A stretch of DNA of 64,000 bases from positions 1 to 64,000 of the forward strand of contig JADHNH010000001.1 of NCBI GenBank assembly GCA_016779605.1, given 5' to 3'. Position 1 is the first letter of the stretch; each line of letters begins with the position of its first letter. Below the pieces are notes generated by a model that saw nothing but the letters and a program-made list of their open reading frames with translations, had not been told where the DNA came from and ran no database searches. Shown piece after piece: positions 41,873 to 50,895 of this stretch. Position numbers and translations under genes: made by a program. The stretch comes from Nevskia sp. (lineage in GTDB: Bacteria; Pseudomonadota; Gammaproteobacteria; Nevskiales; Nevskiaceae).

Positions 41873-44290
41873 TCAAAGCCGCGCTGCGCGCAGGCGGAGC
41901 GCGTTGGTGATGACCGACACCGAACTGAGGCTCATCGCCGCGCTGGCAATGATCGGCGACAACAGCACGCCGGAGTACGGATACAGCACCCCGGCGGCGA
42001 TCGGCACGCCCAGCGCGTTGTAGCCGAACGCGAACAGCAGGTTCTGGCGGATGTTGCGCATCGTGCGGTGCGACAGCCGCACCGCCTTGGCCAAGCCGCG
42101 CAGGTCGCCCTTGAGCAGGGTCACGCCGGCGGACTGCATCGCCACGTCAGTGCCGGTGCCCATGGCGATTCCGACCTGGGCCTGCGCCAGCGCCGGGGCG
42201 TCGTTGACGCCGTCGCCGGCCATGGCGACGATGCGGCCCTGGCTCTGCAAGCGCTTGACCACCGAAGCCTTGTCGGCCGGAAGCACGTCCGCAACGACTT
42301 CGTCCAACGCGAGGCTGTCGCCCACCACCTTGGCGGTGTGGGCATTGTCGCCGGTGAGCATGATGATGCGGATGCCCTGCGCTTTGAGCGCCTGTACGGC
42401 CTCCGGCGTGGTGGCCTTGATCGCGTCGGCGACGCCCAGCAGGCCCGCAGGCTTGCCGTCGATGGCGACGAGGATCACCGTCTGGCCCTTGGCGCGGTAA
42501 GTTTCCGCTTCGCGCATCAGTTCGTCGGTTACGATGCCGTCCCGCTGCAGCAGGTGCATGTTGCCGACCAACACCCTGCGGCTTTCGATCTGCCCCCAGA
42601 CTCCCAGGCCGGGATCGGATTCGAAGTTCTGCACGGCGGGCAGCGGACTGGTAGCGCGTGCTTTGGCGCCTTCCACGATGGCCCGCGCCAGGGGGTGTTC
42701 ACTGGAAGATTCCGCGGCCGCCGCCAGGCGCAGCAGTTCGCTTTCGGCAATGTCCCCAAGCGGCACGACAACCTGCAGGCTGGGCTTCCCCTCGGTCAGC
42801 GTCCCGGTCTTGTCCACCACCAAGGTATCGACCCTTTCCAGCGTCTCCAGCGCCGCGGCATCCTTGATCAAGACGCCCTCGTGGGCACCGCGGCCGACGC
42901 CAACCATGATCGACATCGGCGTGGCCAGGCCCAGCGCACAGGGGCAGGCAATGATCAGCACCGACACGGCCACGAGCAGCGCATGCGCCAAGGCCGGCGG
43001 CGGCCCCCAGATGGCCCATACCGCCGCTGCCGTCAGGGCGATGCCCACCACCGCCGGCACGAACCACGCCGACACCTGGTCGGCCAGGCGCTGCACCGGC
43101 GCCCGCGAGCGCTGCGCCTCCGCCACCATGTGCACGATCTGCGACAGCATGGTTTCTGCGCCGACCCGCTCGGCCTGGATCAATAAGCTGCCGGAGCCGT
43201 TGACGGTGCCGCCGGTGACCTGATCGCCGGCCTTCTTGTGCTGTGGGTCGGGCTCGCCGGTGAGCATCGATTCGTCGACATGGCTCGATCCCTCCACCAC
43301 CTTGCCGTCCACGGGTACTTTCTCACCGGGCCGCGCCCGCAGCCGGTCGCCGACCTGGACCGAATCCAGGGGCACGTCGGATTCCTGGCCCTGTGCGTCG
43401 AGCCGATGCGCGATCTTCGGCGCGAGCTGCAGCAGCGAGCGGATCGCGCTGGAAGTTTGCGAACGGGCGCGCAGCTCCATCACCTGGCCCAGCAGCACCA
43501 GGGTGACGATCACAGCGGCGGCCTCGAAGTACAGCGGTGGCGCGCCATTGGCAAGCTTGAAGGAGGCCGGCAGCGCCTGCGGGATCAGCAGCGCGACGAC
43601 CGAGAACAACCAGGCCGCCCCGGTGCCCAACGCGATCAGGCTGAACATATTGAGGCTGCGGTTGACCACCGACTGCCAGCCGCGCACGAAGAACACCGAG
43701 CCGCCCCACAGCACCACCGGGCTGGCCAGTGCGAACTCGGCCCAGGCGACGGGACGTTCGCCGAGCAGCATCATCGGATCTAACCCCCTGAACATCTCGC
43801 CGACCAAGGACCACAGCAAGGGTACGGTCAGCGCGGCGGAGATCCAGAAGCGCCGGGTCATGGCGCGCAGCTCGGCCGCCTCGGCGGCGCCTTCCGATGC
43901 GCCGACCGGCTCCAATGTCATGCCGCAGATCGGGCAATTGCCGTGGTGGTCCAGCCGGACCTGCGGGTGCATCGGGCAGGTGTAGATCGTGCCCGCCGGA
44001 GCCGCGGCTTTGGCGGACACGGGCTTGGGCAGCGGCTTGGCGTACTGCTCAGGTGCCGCGATGAACTTGTCCTGGCACTTCGTACTGCAGAAGTAATAGG
44101 TGCGGCCCGCGTAATCTTGGTGACGTGCCGAGGCGGGATTCACGGCCATACCGCAAACCGGATCGCGTTCTCCGGCTCCGTCGTGTGTTTCATGGTGGTC
44201 GTGGCCGGCGTGCTCGTGATGAGCGCGCGGCGCAGGTGGCTCCTCCCGTGCCATGCTCATCCCTGGCTGGTCCCTGCTGGCTGTGGTCAT
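41873..44290 (-). CDS. copper-exporting P1B-type ATPase with YHS and metal-binding domains
   Basis: 805 residues from ATG at 44290. N-terminal His-rich run ([15 protein letters not shown]), YHS domain ([10 protein letters not shown]) and a heavy-metal-binding domain ([19 protein letters not shown]) replace the usual CxxC HMA domain. Transport signatures: [31 protein letters not shown] and [11 protein letters not shown]. Length matches CopA/CtpA-like pumps. It expels Cu(I) from the cytosol. Its promoter carries a MerR-family operator, so it is probably induced by a MerR/CueR protein that is not encoded here. Confidence 0.95.
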   Translation of the reverse strand: MTTASRDQPGMSMAREEPPAPRAHHEHAGHDHHETHDGAGERDPVCGMAVNPASARHQDYAGRTYYFCSTKCQDKFIAAPEQYAKPLPKPVSAKAAAPAGTIYTCPMHPQVRLDHHGNCPICGMTLEPVGASEGAAEAAELRAMTRRFWISAALTVPLLWSLVGEMFRGLDPMMLLGERPVAWAEFALASPVVLWGGSVFFVRGWQSVVNRSLNMFSLIALGTGAAWLFSVVALLIPQALPASFKLANGAPPLYFEAAAVIVTLVLLGQVMELRARSQTSSAIRSLLQLAPKIAHRLDAQGQESDVPLDSVQVGDRLRARPGEKVPVDGKVVEGSSHVDESMLTGEPDPQHKKAGDQVTGGTVNGSGSLLIQAERVGAETMLSQIVHMVAEAQRSRAPVQRLADQVSAWFVPAVVGIALTAAAVWAIWGPPPALAHALLVAVSVLIIACPCALGLATPMSIMVGVGRGAHEGVLIKDAAALETLERVDTLVVDKTGTLTEGKPSLQVVVPLGDIAESELLRLAAAAESSSEHPLARAIVEGAKARATSPLPAVQNFESDPGLGVWGQIESRRVLVGNMHLLQRDGIVTDELMREAETYRAKGQTVILVAIDGKPAGLLGVADAIKATTPEAVQALKAQGIRIIMLTGDNAHTAKVVGDSLALDEVVADVLPADKASVVKRLQSQGRIVAMAGDGVNDAPALAQAQVGIAMGTGTDVAMQSAGVTLLKGDLRGLAKAVRLSHRTMRNIRQNLLFAFGYNALGVPIAAGVLYPYSGVLLSPIIASAAMSLSSVSVITNALRLRAARL

Positions 44291-44333
44291 GGCGTCCTCG
44301 GTCCAAGTGGTCCTCTACGGGTGCCTATTCTGA

Positions 44334-44358
44334 ACCCTGGAGTAAAGGCCAGAGTCAA
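44334..44358 (-). promoter_or_regulatory. MerR/CueR-type promoter of the copper ATPase
   Basis: On the minus strand TTGACT (44358-44353) is followed by the dyad ACTCTGG (44355-44349)-N8-CCAGGGT (44340-44334), and a -10-like CAGAAT 20 bases after the -35. The over-long spacer with a dyad in it is the mark of MerR-family activation. The nearest gene is the copper ATPase. No MerR regulator gene is visible in this window. Confidence 0.7.
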
Positions 44359-44465
44359 GCACCCTTGGCTCATCATATTGCTGACATCGACAATCCGGCG
44401 ATGGCGTCCCCAGGGTCTGCATCGGTCTATTCAACTCTAATCGTCGTTGTTGTGGCGGGGCGCAG

Positions 44466-45159
44466 TCACGTCGGCATTTCCCGAGTGTCCGTCACAATGG
44501 CTGGGCCACCCTTGAATCTGAAATCGCAGCGGGCGCAGCCGGCCGAAAGCGTTTCGTGACGCTCCAGCCGCCCACCCCACATTTCGGCGAGCGCAAAATC
44601 CAGGTTGCACCAGGTGCCTACGCACAAGTCCGAGGCGCCCTGGCTCTCGAAGTAGTCGGCGATCGGGCAATGGAGCATGTCGAGCGATACGCCCTCGCTG
44701 CTCGGCAGGCGCTCGAACTGGTAGCCCGGCGGGACCGAACGGGAAGCGCAGGAACAGGTTCACGGCGATGCGCATCTGCTCGCGCGGATCGTGCGCGCCG
44801 ATGCGGGCGATAACGTGCGGCAGCCGGCCCCACTTCTCGTACAGCTTCCAGGCGACGTCACCGATCAGTTCGATCGCATAGCTCCGCTCGACACCCATGG
44901 ACAGCAATGCGCGCAGACAGGCATAGGTCATGCAGGACAGCAGCAAATTCATGCGGCTGCCGACGGTCGCGCCGCGCGGCACCGCAGGCGCCAGTTCGTC
45001 GTAGGATGCCCAGACGCGCTCCAGCATGTGGCTCACGTCCGCGTTGGTGAAGCGCCCGGCCTCCGGCCGGCAACGGCTCCTGTTCCGGCCGGCCAGGCCC
45101 GCGCGCGCGGCCCGGCCGATCGAAGGGCGATAAACGATCCTGAGCAGCGCCGGGTTCAC
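44466..45159 (-). pseudogene. ATC hydrolase-family gene split by a frameshift
   Basis: Two overlapping minus-strand frames together make one L-2-amino-thiazoline-4-carboxylate hydrolase-like protein of about 230 residues. The first part starts MNPALLRIVYRP and continues to LRFPFGPAG; one extra base near 44731-44733 shifts the frame, and the second frame continues YQFERLPSSEGVSLDMLHCP to CDFRFKGGP. This could be a sequencing error or a real lesion. It is the last gene of the minus-strand group behind the methyltransferase. The family has a Cys-based site, conserved here as LHCP and TWCNL. Confidence 0.75.
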
Positions 45160-45171
45160 TGCGCCGGCGCC

Positions 45172-45846
45172 TCAATGCGCATGGCTTTCAGAAGCAGGAG
45201 CATGCGGCCGCCACCGCAGCCGCGGATTGAAGCGCGGCACCTCGGCGGCGTACTGCTCGTACTCGGCACCGAACTCGGCCAGGGCATCCCGCTCCTCGCG
45301 GCGCGCCAGGCGCACGTACATGTAGACCAGGATCGGATACATCGCCAGCGTGATGATGGTCGGCCACTGCAATAGGAAGCCGGTCATCACCAGCACGAAG
45401 CCGACGTATTGCGGATGCCGTATGCGTGCATACGGGCCGGTTGTGGCGAGCCGGTGCGCCTTCTGGGCGGCGTAGAGGATCTTCCAGGACGCGGCCGTGA
45501 GGATGAAGCCGCCAAAGATCAACACCTGGCTGGCAATGTGGAACGGACCGAAATGCGGGTTGGCTTTCCAGCCGAACATCGTTTCCAACAAGTACCCGGC
45601 GTCGTGCGAATACCAATTGACCCCGGGGAACCTGGTCGTCAGCCAGCCCGACAAGAGGTAGATGGTCAACGGGAAACCGTACATTTCCGCGAACAAGGCC
45701 ACGAGGAACGCCGAGAAGGCGCCGAAGGAACGCCAGTCGCGCAAAGTCTTCGGCGGCGCGAAGCTGTAAGCGAACATGATGAAGATCGCCGAGTTGATGA
45801 TCACCAACGACCAGAGGCCGTAGGCGGGAACGTCGTCATGGCTCAT
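45172..45846 (-). CDS. isoprenylcysteine-carboxyl-methyltransferase-like membrane protein
   Basis: 224 residues with five hydrophobic segments. The C-terminal part shows the ICMT/PEMT motif: GPYARIRHPQYVGFVLVMTG and RREERDALAEFGAEYEQY (in pieces: IRHPQYVG, EFGAEYEQYAAEVPRF). It begins with ATGA overlap after DUF2933. Members methylate membrane lipids or small thiols; the substrate is unknown. A FNR box serves its operon. Confidence 0.85.
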   Translation of the reverse strand: MSHDDVPAYGLWSLVIINSAIFIMFAYSFAPPKTLRDWRSFGAFSAFLVALFAEMYGFPLTIYLLSGWLTTRFPGVNWYSHDAGYLLETMFGWKANPHFGPFHIASQVLIFGGFILTAASWKILYAAQKAHRLATTGPYARIRHPQYVGFVLVMTGFLLQWPTIITLAMYPILVYMYVRLARREERDALAEFGAEYEQYAAEVPRFNPRLRWRPHAPASESHAH

Positions 45847-46112
45847 GGGCGATTCTCCTGACCGCCGCCGGCAGGCGGCGGAGCATTCTGGGAGTCCCCG
45901 GAGGAATCATGGTGGTGCCCATGGCCGTGGTGCATGAACAGGTGCATCAGCGGGCAGGACAGGAAAATCAGGAACGGGAGGAAGGGCGCGACGTGCACCC
46001 AGTGCTCGCCGATGACGAAATAGGCGGCCACCAGCACCAAGCCGACGATCATCCAATTGACCAGTGAATTGTTGCGTGGAGCGTGTGCGCCGCCCTCGTG
46101 AATATGGTCCAT
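45843..46112 (-). CDS. DUF2933 membrane protein
   Basis: 89 residues. Two hydrophobic segments (about 18-37 and 43-60) with the core FLIFLSCPLMHLFMHHGHGHHHD, a Cys-His cluster typical of DUF2933 proteins found in copper loci. A short Gly/Pro tail ends it. First gene of the minus-strand trio; its promoter region holds divergent FNR-type boxes. Confidence 0.85.
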   Translation of the reverse strand: MDHIHEGGAHAPRNNSLVNWMIVGLVLVAAYFVIGEHWVHVAPFLPFLIFLSCPLMHLFMHHGHGHHHDSSGDSQNAPPPAGGGQENRP

Positions 46113-46172
46113 GGGTACTTCCGTCGCCTGGAGGTGTATTCAGGAGACTAGGAGCAGTACGCCCCTGGCGCC

Positions 46173-46186
46173 TTGACCTGGATCAA
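46173..46186 (-). promoter_or_regulatory. FNR/Anr-type box for the minus-strand operon
   Basis: TTGAC-CTGG-ATCAA, centre 46179.5. On the minus strand a TAGTCT hexamer at 46150-46145 lies where a class II promoter -10 should be, giving a start near 46138, 26 bases before the DUF2933 start codon. The box is 25 bases from the next one, which serves the opposite gene. Confidence 0.65.
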
Positions 46187-46197
46187 TAGCGGCGGTG

Positions 46198-46211
46198 TTG
46201 ATCCACGTCAA
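46198..46211 (+). promoter_or_regulatory. FNR/Anr-type box for HiPIP
   Basis: TTGAT-CCAC-GTCAA, centre 46204.5. TAACAT at 46234-46239 gives a start near 46246, 16 bases before the HiPIP start. This is one of the best class II matches in the window. Confidence 0.7.
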
Positions 46212-46261
46212 TTCGCGCTCGGTTCCGGCCTTTTAACATCGAATCTCCAAGGAGATTCGTC

Positions 46262-46597
46262 ATGTCGAAGGCCCAATTCCTCACCCGTCGCGACTTCCTG
46301 GCGCGCATTGCGCTCGGCACCGCGACGTTGCCTCTGCTGCAACTGGCGCCGGCACAGGCCGCGGATCTGCCGCACCTGAGCCCGGATGATCCCGCCGCCA
46401 AGGCGCTGTCCTACACCGAAAACGCCGCGAAAGTCGATGGAAAGGCCGAACCGCTGTTGAAGGCAGGCAGTCATTGCGGCAGCTGCAACTTCTACCAAGC
46501 GGCGCAGGCCAAGGGCGACTGTGCGCCGTGCACCATCTTCCCGGGCAAGTCGGTGAACAAGAACGGCTGGTGCCGCGCCTGGGCCGCCAAGGCCTGA
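46262..46597 (+). CDS. high-potential iron-sulfur protein (HiPIP)
   Basis: 111 residues, Tat signal LTRRDFLARIALG. The mature part has the HiPIP four-Cys cluster: HCGSCNFYQ (two, C-x2-C), then CAPCTIFPG and NGWCRAWAAK. Size of the mature protein (about 75-80) is normal. It is a periplasmic soluble electron carrier that could link cytochromes or the hydrogenase to terminal oxidases. A ribosome site CAAGGAGA precedes. It is the first gene of a short plus-strand operon or a single unit with LemA 27 bases downstream. Confidence 0.93.
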   Translation: MSKAQFLTRRDFLARIALGTATLPLLQLAPAQAADLPHLSPDDPAAKALSYTENAAKVDGKAEPLLKAGSHCGSCNFYQAAQAKGDCAPCTIFPGKSVNKNGWCRAWAAKA

Positions 46598-46623
46598 GCT
46601 CTAACTACATCCTGGAGAACCCG

Positions 46624-47235
46624 ATGCGCAGACCATGGGCGGTGCTGGCAGCCATTGCGGCCTTGCTGTTGAGCGGCTGCGGCTACAACTCCCTGCAAAC
46701 GCAGGACGAGCAGATCAAGGCCGCCTGGTCGGAAGTGCTCAACCAGTACCAGCGTCGCGCCGACTTGGTGCCCAACCTCGTCAACACCGTGAAGGGCTAC
46801 GCCGCGCAGGAAGAACGCGTCCTGACGGAGGTCACCAATGCGCGCGCCAAGGTCGGCACCATCCAGGCCACGCCCGAGTTGATCAACGACCCGCAGGCTT
46901 TCGCCAAGTTCCAGCAGGCTCAGGGCGAGTTGAGCGGCGCGCTGTCGCGCTTGCTGGTCGTGTCGGAAAACTATCCACAGCTCAAGTCCGACGCCGCCTT
47001 CCGCGACTTGCAGGCGCAGCTTGAGGGCACCGAGAACCGCATCACCGTGGCCCGCAACCGCTACATCCAGTCGGTGCAGGACTACAACGTCACCGTCCGG
47101 CGCTTCCCAAGCAATCTCACCGCCAAGGCGTTCGGCTACCAGATCAAGCCGAACTTCACCGTCGAGAACGAGGCGGAGGTTGCCAAGCCGCCCAAGGTCG
47201 ATTTCGCACCCGCGCCCAAATCGCCGCAAGGCTGA
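46624..47235 (+). CDS. lemA: LemA-family lipoprotein
   Basis: 203 residues from ATG at 46624. Lipobox LLSGCGY. LemA signatures: QDEQIKAAWSEVLNQYQRRADLVPNLVNTV (in part), AFAKFQQAQGEL and LQAQLEGTENRITVARNRY, then NVTVRRFPSNL. Usually paired with TPM-domain proteins, as here. Function is unknown. Confidence 0.92.
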   Translation: MRRPWAVLAAIAALLLSGCGYNSLQTQDEQIKAAWSEVLNQYQRRADLVPNLVNTVKGYAAQEERVLTEVTNARAKVGTIQATPELINDPQAFAKFQQAQGELSGALSRLLVVSENYPQLKSDAAFRDLQAQLEGTENRITVARNRYIQSVQDYNVTVRRFPSNLTAKAFGYQIKPNFTVENEAEVAKPPKVDFAPAPKSPQG

Positions 47236-47264
47236 GCTTCGTGTTGCCGCATAGGGGGAACCCA

Positions 47265-48098
47265 ATGAGAAGAGCGGCAGTATTGGTGCTCACCCTCTGC
47301 ACCTCGTTCTTCGCCGCGGCGGACCTGGCGGTGCCGCCCCTGACCGGCCGCGTCGTCGATCAGACCAAAACGCTCACCCAGGATCAGATGCAGACCCTGG
47401 AACAGACACTGCAGACTTTCGAGACGAAGAAAGGAAGCCAGCTCGCGGTCCTGATCGTTCCAAGCACCCAGCCCGAGGCCATCGAGCAGTATTCGATCCG
47501 GGTGGCCGAGCAGTGGAAGCTTGGGCGAAAGAAAGTGGACGATGGCGCGATCCTGCTCGTCGCCAAGGACGACCGCACGCTGCGGATCGAGGTTGGCTAC
47601 GGCCTGGAAGGCGCGCTCAATGACGCCGTCAGCAAGCGCATCATCAGCGAGATCATCGTGCCGCGCTTCCAGCAAGGCGATTTCTACGGCGGCATTGCCG
47701 CCGGCGTCGACAGCTTGATTCGCGTCGTCGACGGGGAGCCTTTGCCAGAGCCAGTCGCCAATCCGGTTGCGGGCGCAGGAGACATCCGGCAGTTCGGGCC
47801 AGTGATCTTTGTCCTCGCTTTGGTAGTGGGGGCGGTGTTGCGCTCAATGCTCGGCCGATTTCCGGGTGCAGTCACGGCGGCTGGGTTGGTGGGCTTGATC
47901 GCCTGGTTCTTTGCCGGTGCGCTGACCGTCGCCATCGTGGCAGCGGTCATCACTTTCCTGGTCACCTTGGTCGGCGGTCTGGGCGGCATGGGCATGGGTG
48001 GCCGCCACGGCGGTTTCGGAACGGGCGGCTTCGGTGGCGGCGGTTTCCGCGGAGGTGGCGGCGGCTTCGGGGGCGGCGGCGCGTCGGGCCGGTGGTGA
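47265..48098 (+). CDS. TPM-domain protein with Gly-rich C-terminus (YgcG-like)
   Basis: 277 residues, signal peptide to FFAAADL. TPM domain: LTGRVVDQTKTLTQDQ, KKGSQLAVLIVP, VDDGAILLVAKDDRTLRIEVGYGLEG. Two transmembrane segments (about 178-195, 205-250) are followed by a Gly/Phe-rich tail (GGFGGGGFRGGGGGF). It follows LemA by 29 bases, the classic LemA/YgcG pair. Confidence 0.9.
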   Translation: MRRAAVLVLTLCTSFFAAADLAVPPLTGRVVDQTKTLTQDQMQTLEQTLQTFETKKGSQLAVLIVPSTQPEAIEQYSIRVAEQWKLGRKKVDDGAILLVAKDDRTLRIEVGYGLEGALNDAVSKRIISEIIVPRFQQGDFYGGIAAGVDSLIRVVDGEPLPEPVANPVAGAGDIRQFGPVIFVLALVVGAVLRSMLGRFPGAVTAAGLVGLIAWFFAGALTVAIVAAVITFLVTLVGGLGGMGMGGRHGGFGTGGFGGGGFRGGGGGFGGGGASGRW

Positions 48099-48100
48099 GC

Positions 48101-48598
48101 ATGCCTCTCTCGCGCATTCTGCGGCATCTCCTGACGACCCACTGGCGGGTCCGGCGGGCCTTTCCGCCCGCCACGCTCGACGCGATCGAGCAGGCGATCA
48201 AGTCCAGCGAGGCCGCCCACGTCGGCCAGATCCGCTTTGCCGTGGAGGGTGCCCTACATGCGCTGCCGTTGTTCAAAGGGCAGATGCCACGCGAGCGCGC
48301 TATTGAAGTGTTCTCGTTGCTCCGCATCTGGGACACCGAGTACAACAACGGCGTGCTGATTTACCTTCTGCTCGCGGACCACGCAGTGGAGATCGTCGCC
48401 GATCGCGGCATTCACGCCAAGGTGAACGCCGAGGCTTGGACGGCCGTCTGCCGCGATATGGAAGCCGCCTTCGGCGCTGGCCGCTACGAATCCGGCGTAG
48501 TAAATGGCATTAAGGCCGTGACGCGGCATCTGGTCGAGCATTTCCCGACTTCCGCCGCGGGCTCGAATGAGCTGCCGGATCGGCCGGTGGTCCTTTGA
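48101..48598 (+). CDS. second TPM-domain protein, cytosolic
   Basis: 165 residues from ATG at 48101 (GTG at 48095 is an alternative). No signal peptide. TPM pattern: AAHVGQIRFAVEGALHALPL, RERAIEVFSLLRIWDTEYNNGVLIYLLLADHAVEIVADRGIH (core part IWDTEYNNGVLIY). It is coupled to the membrane-bound TPM protein. Function unknown. Confidence 0.85.
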   Translation: MPLSRILRHLLTTHWRVRRAFPPATLDAIEQAIKSSEAAHVGQIRFAVEGALHALPLFKGQMPRERAIEVFSLLRIWDTEYNNGVLIYLLLADHAVEIVADRGIHAKVNAEAWTAVCRDMEAAFGAGRYESGVVNGIKAVTRHLVEHFPTSAAGSNELPDRPVVL

Positions 48599-48616
48599 AG
48601 TCGCGGAGGTGAGCCT

Positions 48617-49417
48617 GTGGCCAGGAAGTCAAAGGACAATGACAGCCACGCGCACCACTACAAGCGCGAACTGAAGCACCTGCAAATCGCGCTGGTCAAA
48701 GTGCAGCGGCATCTGATCCAGCACGGCCATCGCGTGCTGGTCATCTTCGAGGGACGCGACGCCGCCGGCAAGGACGGCACCATCAAACGCATCACCGAGC
48801 ACCTGAGCCCCCGTGATACGCGGGTGGTGGCCTTGGGCAAACCTTCCGACCGCGAGCAGACCCAGTGGTATTTCCAGCGCTTTACGCCGCACCTGCCGGC
48901 GGCGGGCGAGTTCGTGCTGTTCAACCGCAGCTGGTACAACCGCGCCGGCGTCGAGCGGGTCATGAACTTCTGCTCCGAGGAACAGACCGAAACCTTCCTG
49001 CAGGCCGTGGTTCCCTTCGAGGAAATGCTGGTCAAGGCCGGCCTGCAGCTCATCAAGTATTACCTGGACATCTCCCGCGACGAGCAGAAGTGGCGGTTGA
49101 AGAAGCGCGAGACCGATCCCCTGACACAGTGGAAGGTCAGTCCGATCGACGAGGTGGCGCTGAAGCGCTGGGACGACTACACGGAAGCGCGCGACCAGAT
49201 GCTGCAGCGCACAGAGCATGCCGCGGCGCCGTGGATCGCGGTGCGGGCGGATGACAAGAAGGCAGCCCGCCTCAACGTGATCCGCGACCTGGCGCAGCGC
49301 ATCGAATGCCCGGACCGCGACAAGCATCTGGCGGTGCCGGACCCGCAGATCGTATGTCCGTACCAGCACCTCCCCAAGGGCTTCCTGGAGCACTTGACCC
49401 GTCGATCCGCCGCTTGA
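48617..49417 (+). CDS. ppk2: polyphosphate kinase 2 (PPK2)
   Basis: 266 residues from GTG at 48617 behind GGAGG. Walker A FEGRDAAGKDGTIKRI (about 44-59), Walker B/lid VLFNRSWYNRAGVE (about 95-108), and YYLDISRDEQ. Matches the single-domain PPK2 class I, about 270-300 residues. It transfers phosphate between polyphosphate and (d)ADP/GDP, providing nucleotide triphosphates when respiration is limited. An FNR box overlaps its stop codon and serves the following gene. Confidence 0.95.
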   Translation: MARKSKDNDSHAHHYKRELKHLQIALVKVQRHLIQHGHRVLVIFEGRDAAGKDGTIKRITEHLSPRDTRVVALGKPSDREQTQWYFQRFTPHLPAAGEFVLFNRSWYNRAGVERVMNFCSEEQTETFLQAVVPFEEMLVKAGLQLIKYYLDISRDEQKWRLKKRETDPLTQWKVSPIDEVALKRWDDYTEARDQMLQRTEHAAAPWIAVRADDKKAARLNVIRDLAQRIECPDRDKHLAVPDPQIVCPYQHLPKGFLEHLTRRSAA

Positions 49418-49427
49418 TGCAGATCAA
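49414..49427 (+). promoter_or_regulatory. FNR/Anr-type box
   Basis: TTGAT-GCAG-ATCAA overlapping the PPK2 stop. CAATGT at 49450-49455 gives a start near 49462, 37 bases before the small CCGG gene. The box reads through the end of a coding gene, so its composition is partly constrained; still it is a good match. Confidence 0.6.
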
Positions 49428-49498
49428 TGTCCGACCCTACGGACAGGCTCAATGTGAGAGCACAACGCGGCTACTACTCCGCTCCCAAAGGGGTTCCC

Positions 49499-49681
49499 AT
49501 GAAACTGTTTCCCAGTAAGCAGCCGAAGGAATCGGCCACGACCGCCAAGGCCGGCGCGCAGCCAGCCTGCTGTGGCGGCCAGGCGAACACCGCCGAACCG
49601 CTGGCCGCCGCAAAGCCTGCGCCGGCCAGGAAGGCGGACAGCTCCAGCCCGTCCTGCTGCGGCGGCAAGCACGCGCCCTAA
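49499..49681 (+). CDS. 60-residue protein with two CCGG motifs
   Basis: MKLFPSKQPKESATTAKA, then ACCGGQANTA, an Ala/Pro spacer and SCCGGKHAP. Two paired-Cys CCGG motifs 34 residues apart. No signal peptide. The small, basic, Ala-rich protein with two Cys pairs could bind a metal or be a redox/thiol switch. Ribosome site AAAGGGG precedes. It sits behind an FNR-type box and in front of the SAM synthetase. Confidence 0.7.
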   Translation: MKLFPSKQPKESATTAKAGAQPACCGGQANTAEPLAAAKPAPARKADSSSPSCCGGKHAP

Positions 49682-49705
49682 AGCAGGCTTCAGCCGGCCA
49701 CCCAC

Positions 49706-50893
49706 GTGAATGCCGGCACCCGCTTTGTCGTCCAACAGGCGCCGCTGGCCGGCGGAGACCCGCCGTTCGAGATGTGCGAGCACAAGGGCATCGGCCATCC
49801 CGACAGCATCTGCGACGGCGCGGCCGAGGCCGTGTCGAGCGCGCTGTGCCGTGCCTATCTGGACGCCTACGGTGCCGTCCAGCACTACAACGTCGACAAG
49901 GCGCTGCTGGTCGGCGGCGAAAGTGCCCCTCGTTTCGGCGGCGGCCGGCTGCTCACGCCACTGCGCCTGATCGTTTGCGGTCGCGCCACGCCGCTGCCGG
50001 GTGTCGATCTGGCGCAGTTCGTCCAGGCGGCGGCGCAGGACTATCTCGCCGCCCACCTGCGCTGCGATCCGTCCTGCTTCATCATCGAATCAGCCGTGCG
50101 CGGCGGCAGTCCAAACCTGCAGCGGGTGCTGGCCAAAGGCACGGCGCGGCCACGCGCCAACGACACCTCGTTCGGCGCCGGCTTCGCGCCGTTCTCGCCG
50201 CTGGAGAGCATCGTCCTGAAAGCCGCCAGCTTGTTGCGTTCCTGGGCCTTTCGTGAAGCGTTTCCGGCCGCCGGCGACGACTACAAGGTGATGGGCGCGC
50301 GCATCGGCGACGAGCTGCACCTGACCGTGGCGCTCGCCATCGTTGACCAGCACGTGCGTGGCATCCCGGAATACTTCGACATCAAGTCCGGAATTGCCGG
50401 GTACTTGCACGACAGTATCGGGTTCAGCGGCCCGATCGCCGTCAACGCGCTCGACGACCCGCGCGCGGCCGATGAAAGCGGCGTGTACCTCACTGTCACC
50501 GGCCTCAGCGCCGAGCACGGCGACGACGGCCAGGTCGGCCGCGGCAACCGCGTCAATGGCCTGATCACGCCCGGCCGACCGATGTCGCTGGAGGCCGCCG
50601 CCGGCAAGAACTCCCTGGCGCACGTCGGCAAGCTATACAACCTGCTGGCGCACCAGATCGCGCAGGACATTGCGGCGGCGGAGCCTACGCTGCACGAAGT
50701 CACCGTGCAGATGCTCTCCACCATCGGCAAACCGGTCGACGAACCGGAGCTGGTGGCCATCCGCCTGGTCGCCGGGGAAAGCGGCAACGCGGTGGACCGC
50801 GAGGCACTCGGCATCGCCTGCGCCAAGGTGCGCTTGCAGGCCATCGATCAGCTCTCGGCGGACCTGGTCGCCGGCCGCGTGAGTGTGTTCTAG
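49706..50893 (+). CDS. archaeal-type S-adenosylmethionine synthetase
   Basis: 395 residues. The family pattern of AdoMet synthetase 2 (archaeal type) is plain: EHKGIGHPDSICDGAAEA, ESAVRGGSPNL, ANDTSFGAGFAPFSPLE, and GRGNRVNGLITPGRPMSLEAAAGKN. Length matches. It is unrelated in sequence to bacterial MetK. It makes SAM from methionine and ATP; in bacteria it is found in scattered genomes and may provide SAM to the island's methyltransferase. Start GTG at 49706. It directly precedes the broken LolA-like gene. Confidence 0.92.
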   Translation: MNAGTRFVVQQAPLAGGDPPFEMCEHKGIGHPDSICDGAAEAVSSALCRAYLDAYGAVQHYNVDKALLVGGESAPRFGGGRLLTPLRLIVCGRATPLPGVDLAQFVQAAAQDYLAAHLRCDPSCFIIESAVRGGSPNLQRVLAKGTARPRANDTSFGAGFAPFSPLESIVLKAASLLRSWAFREAFPAAGDDYKVMGARIGDELHLTVALAIVDQHVRGIPEYFDIKSGIAGYLHDSIGFSGPIAVNALDDPRAADESGVYLTVTGLSAEHGDDGQVGRGNRVNGLITPGRPMSLEAAAGKNSLAHVGKLYNLLAHQIAQDIAAAEPTLHEVTVQMLSTIGKPVDEPELVAIRLVAGESGNAVDREALGIACAKVRLQAIDQLSADLVAGRVSVF

Positions 50894-50895
50894 CC

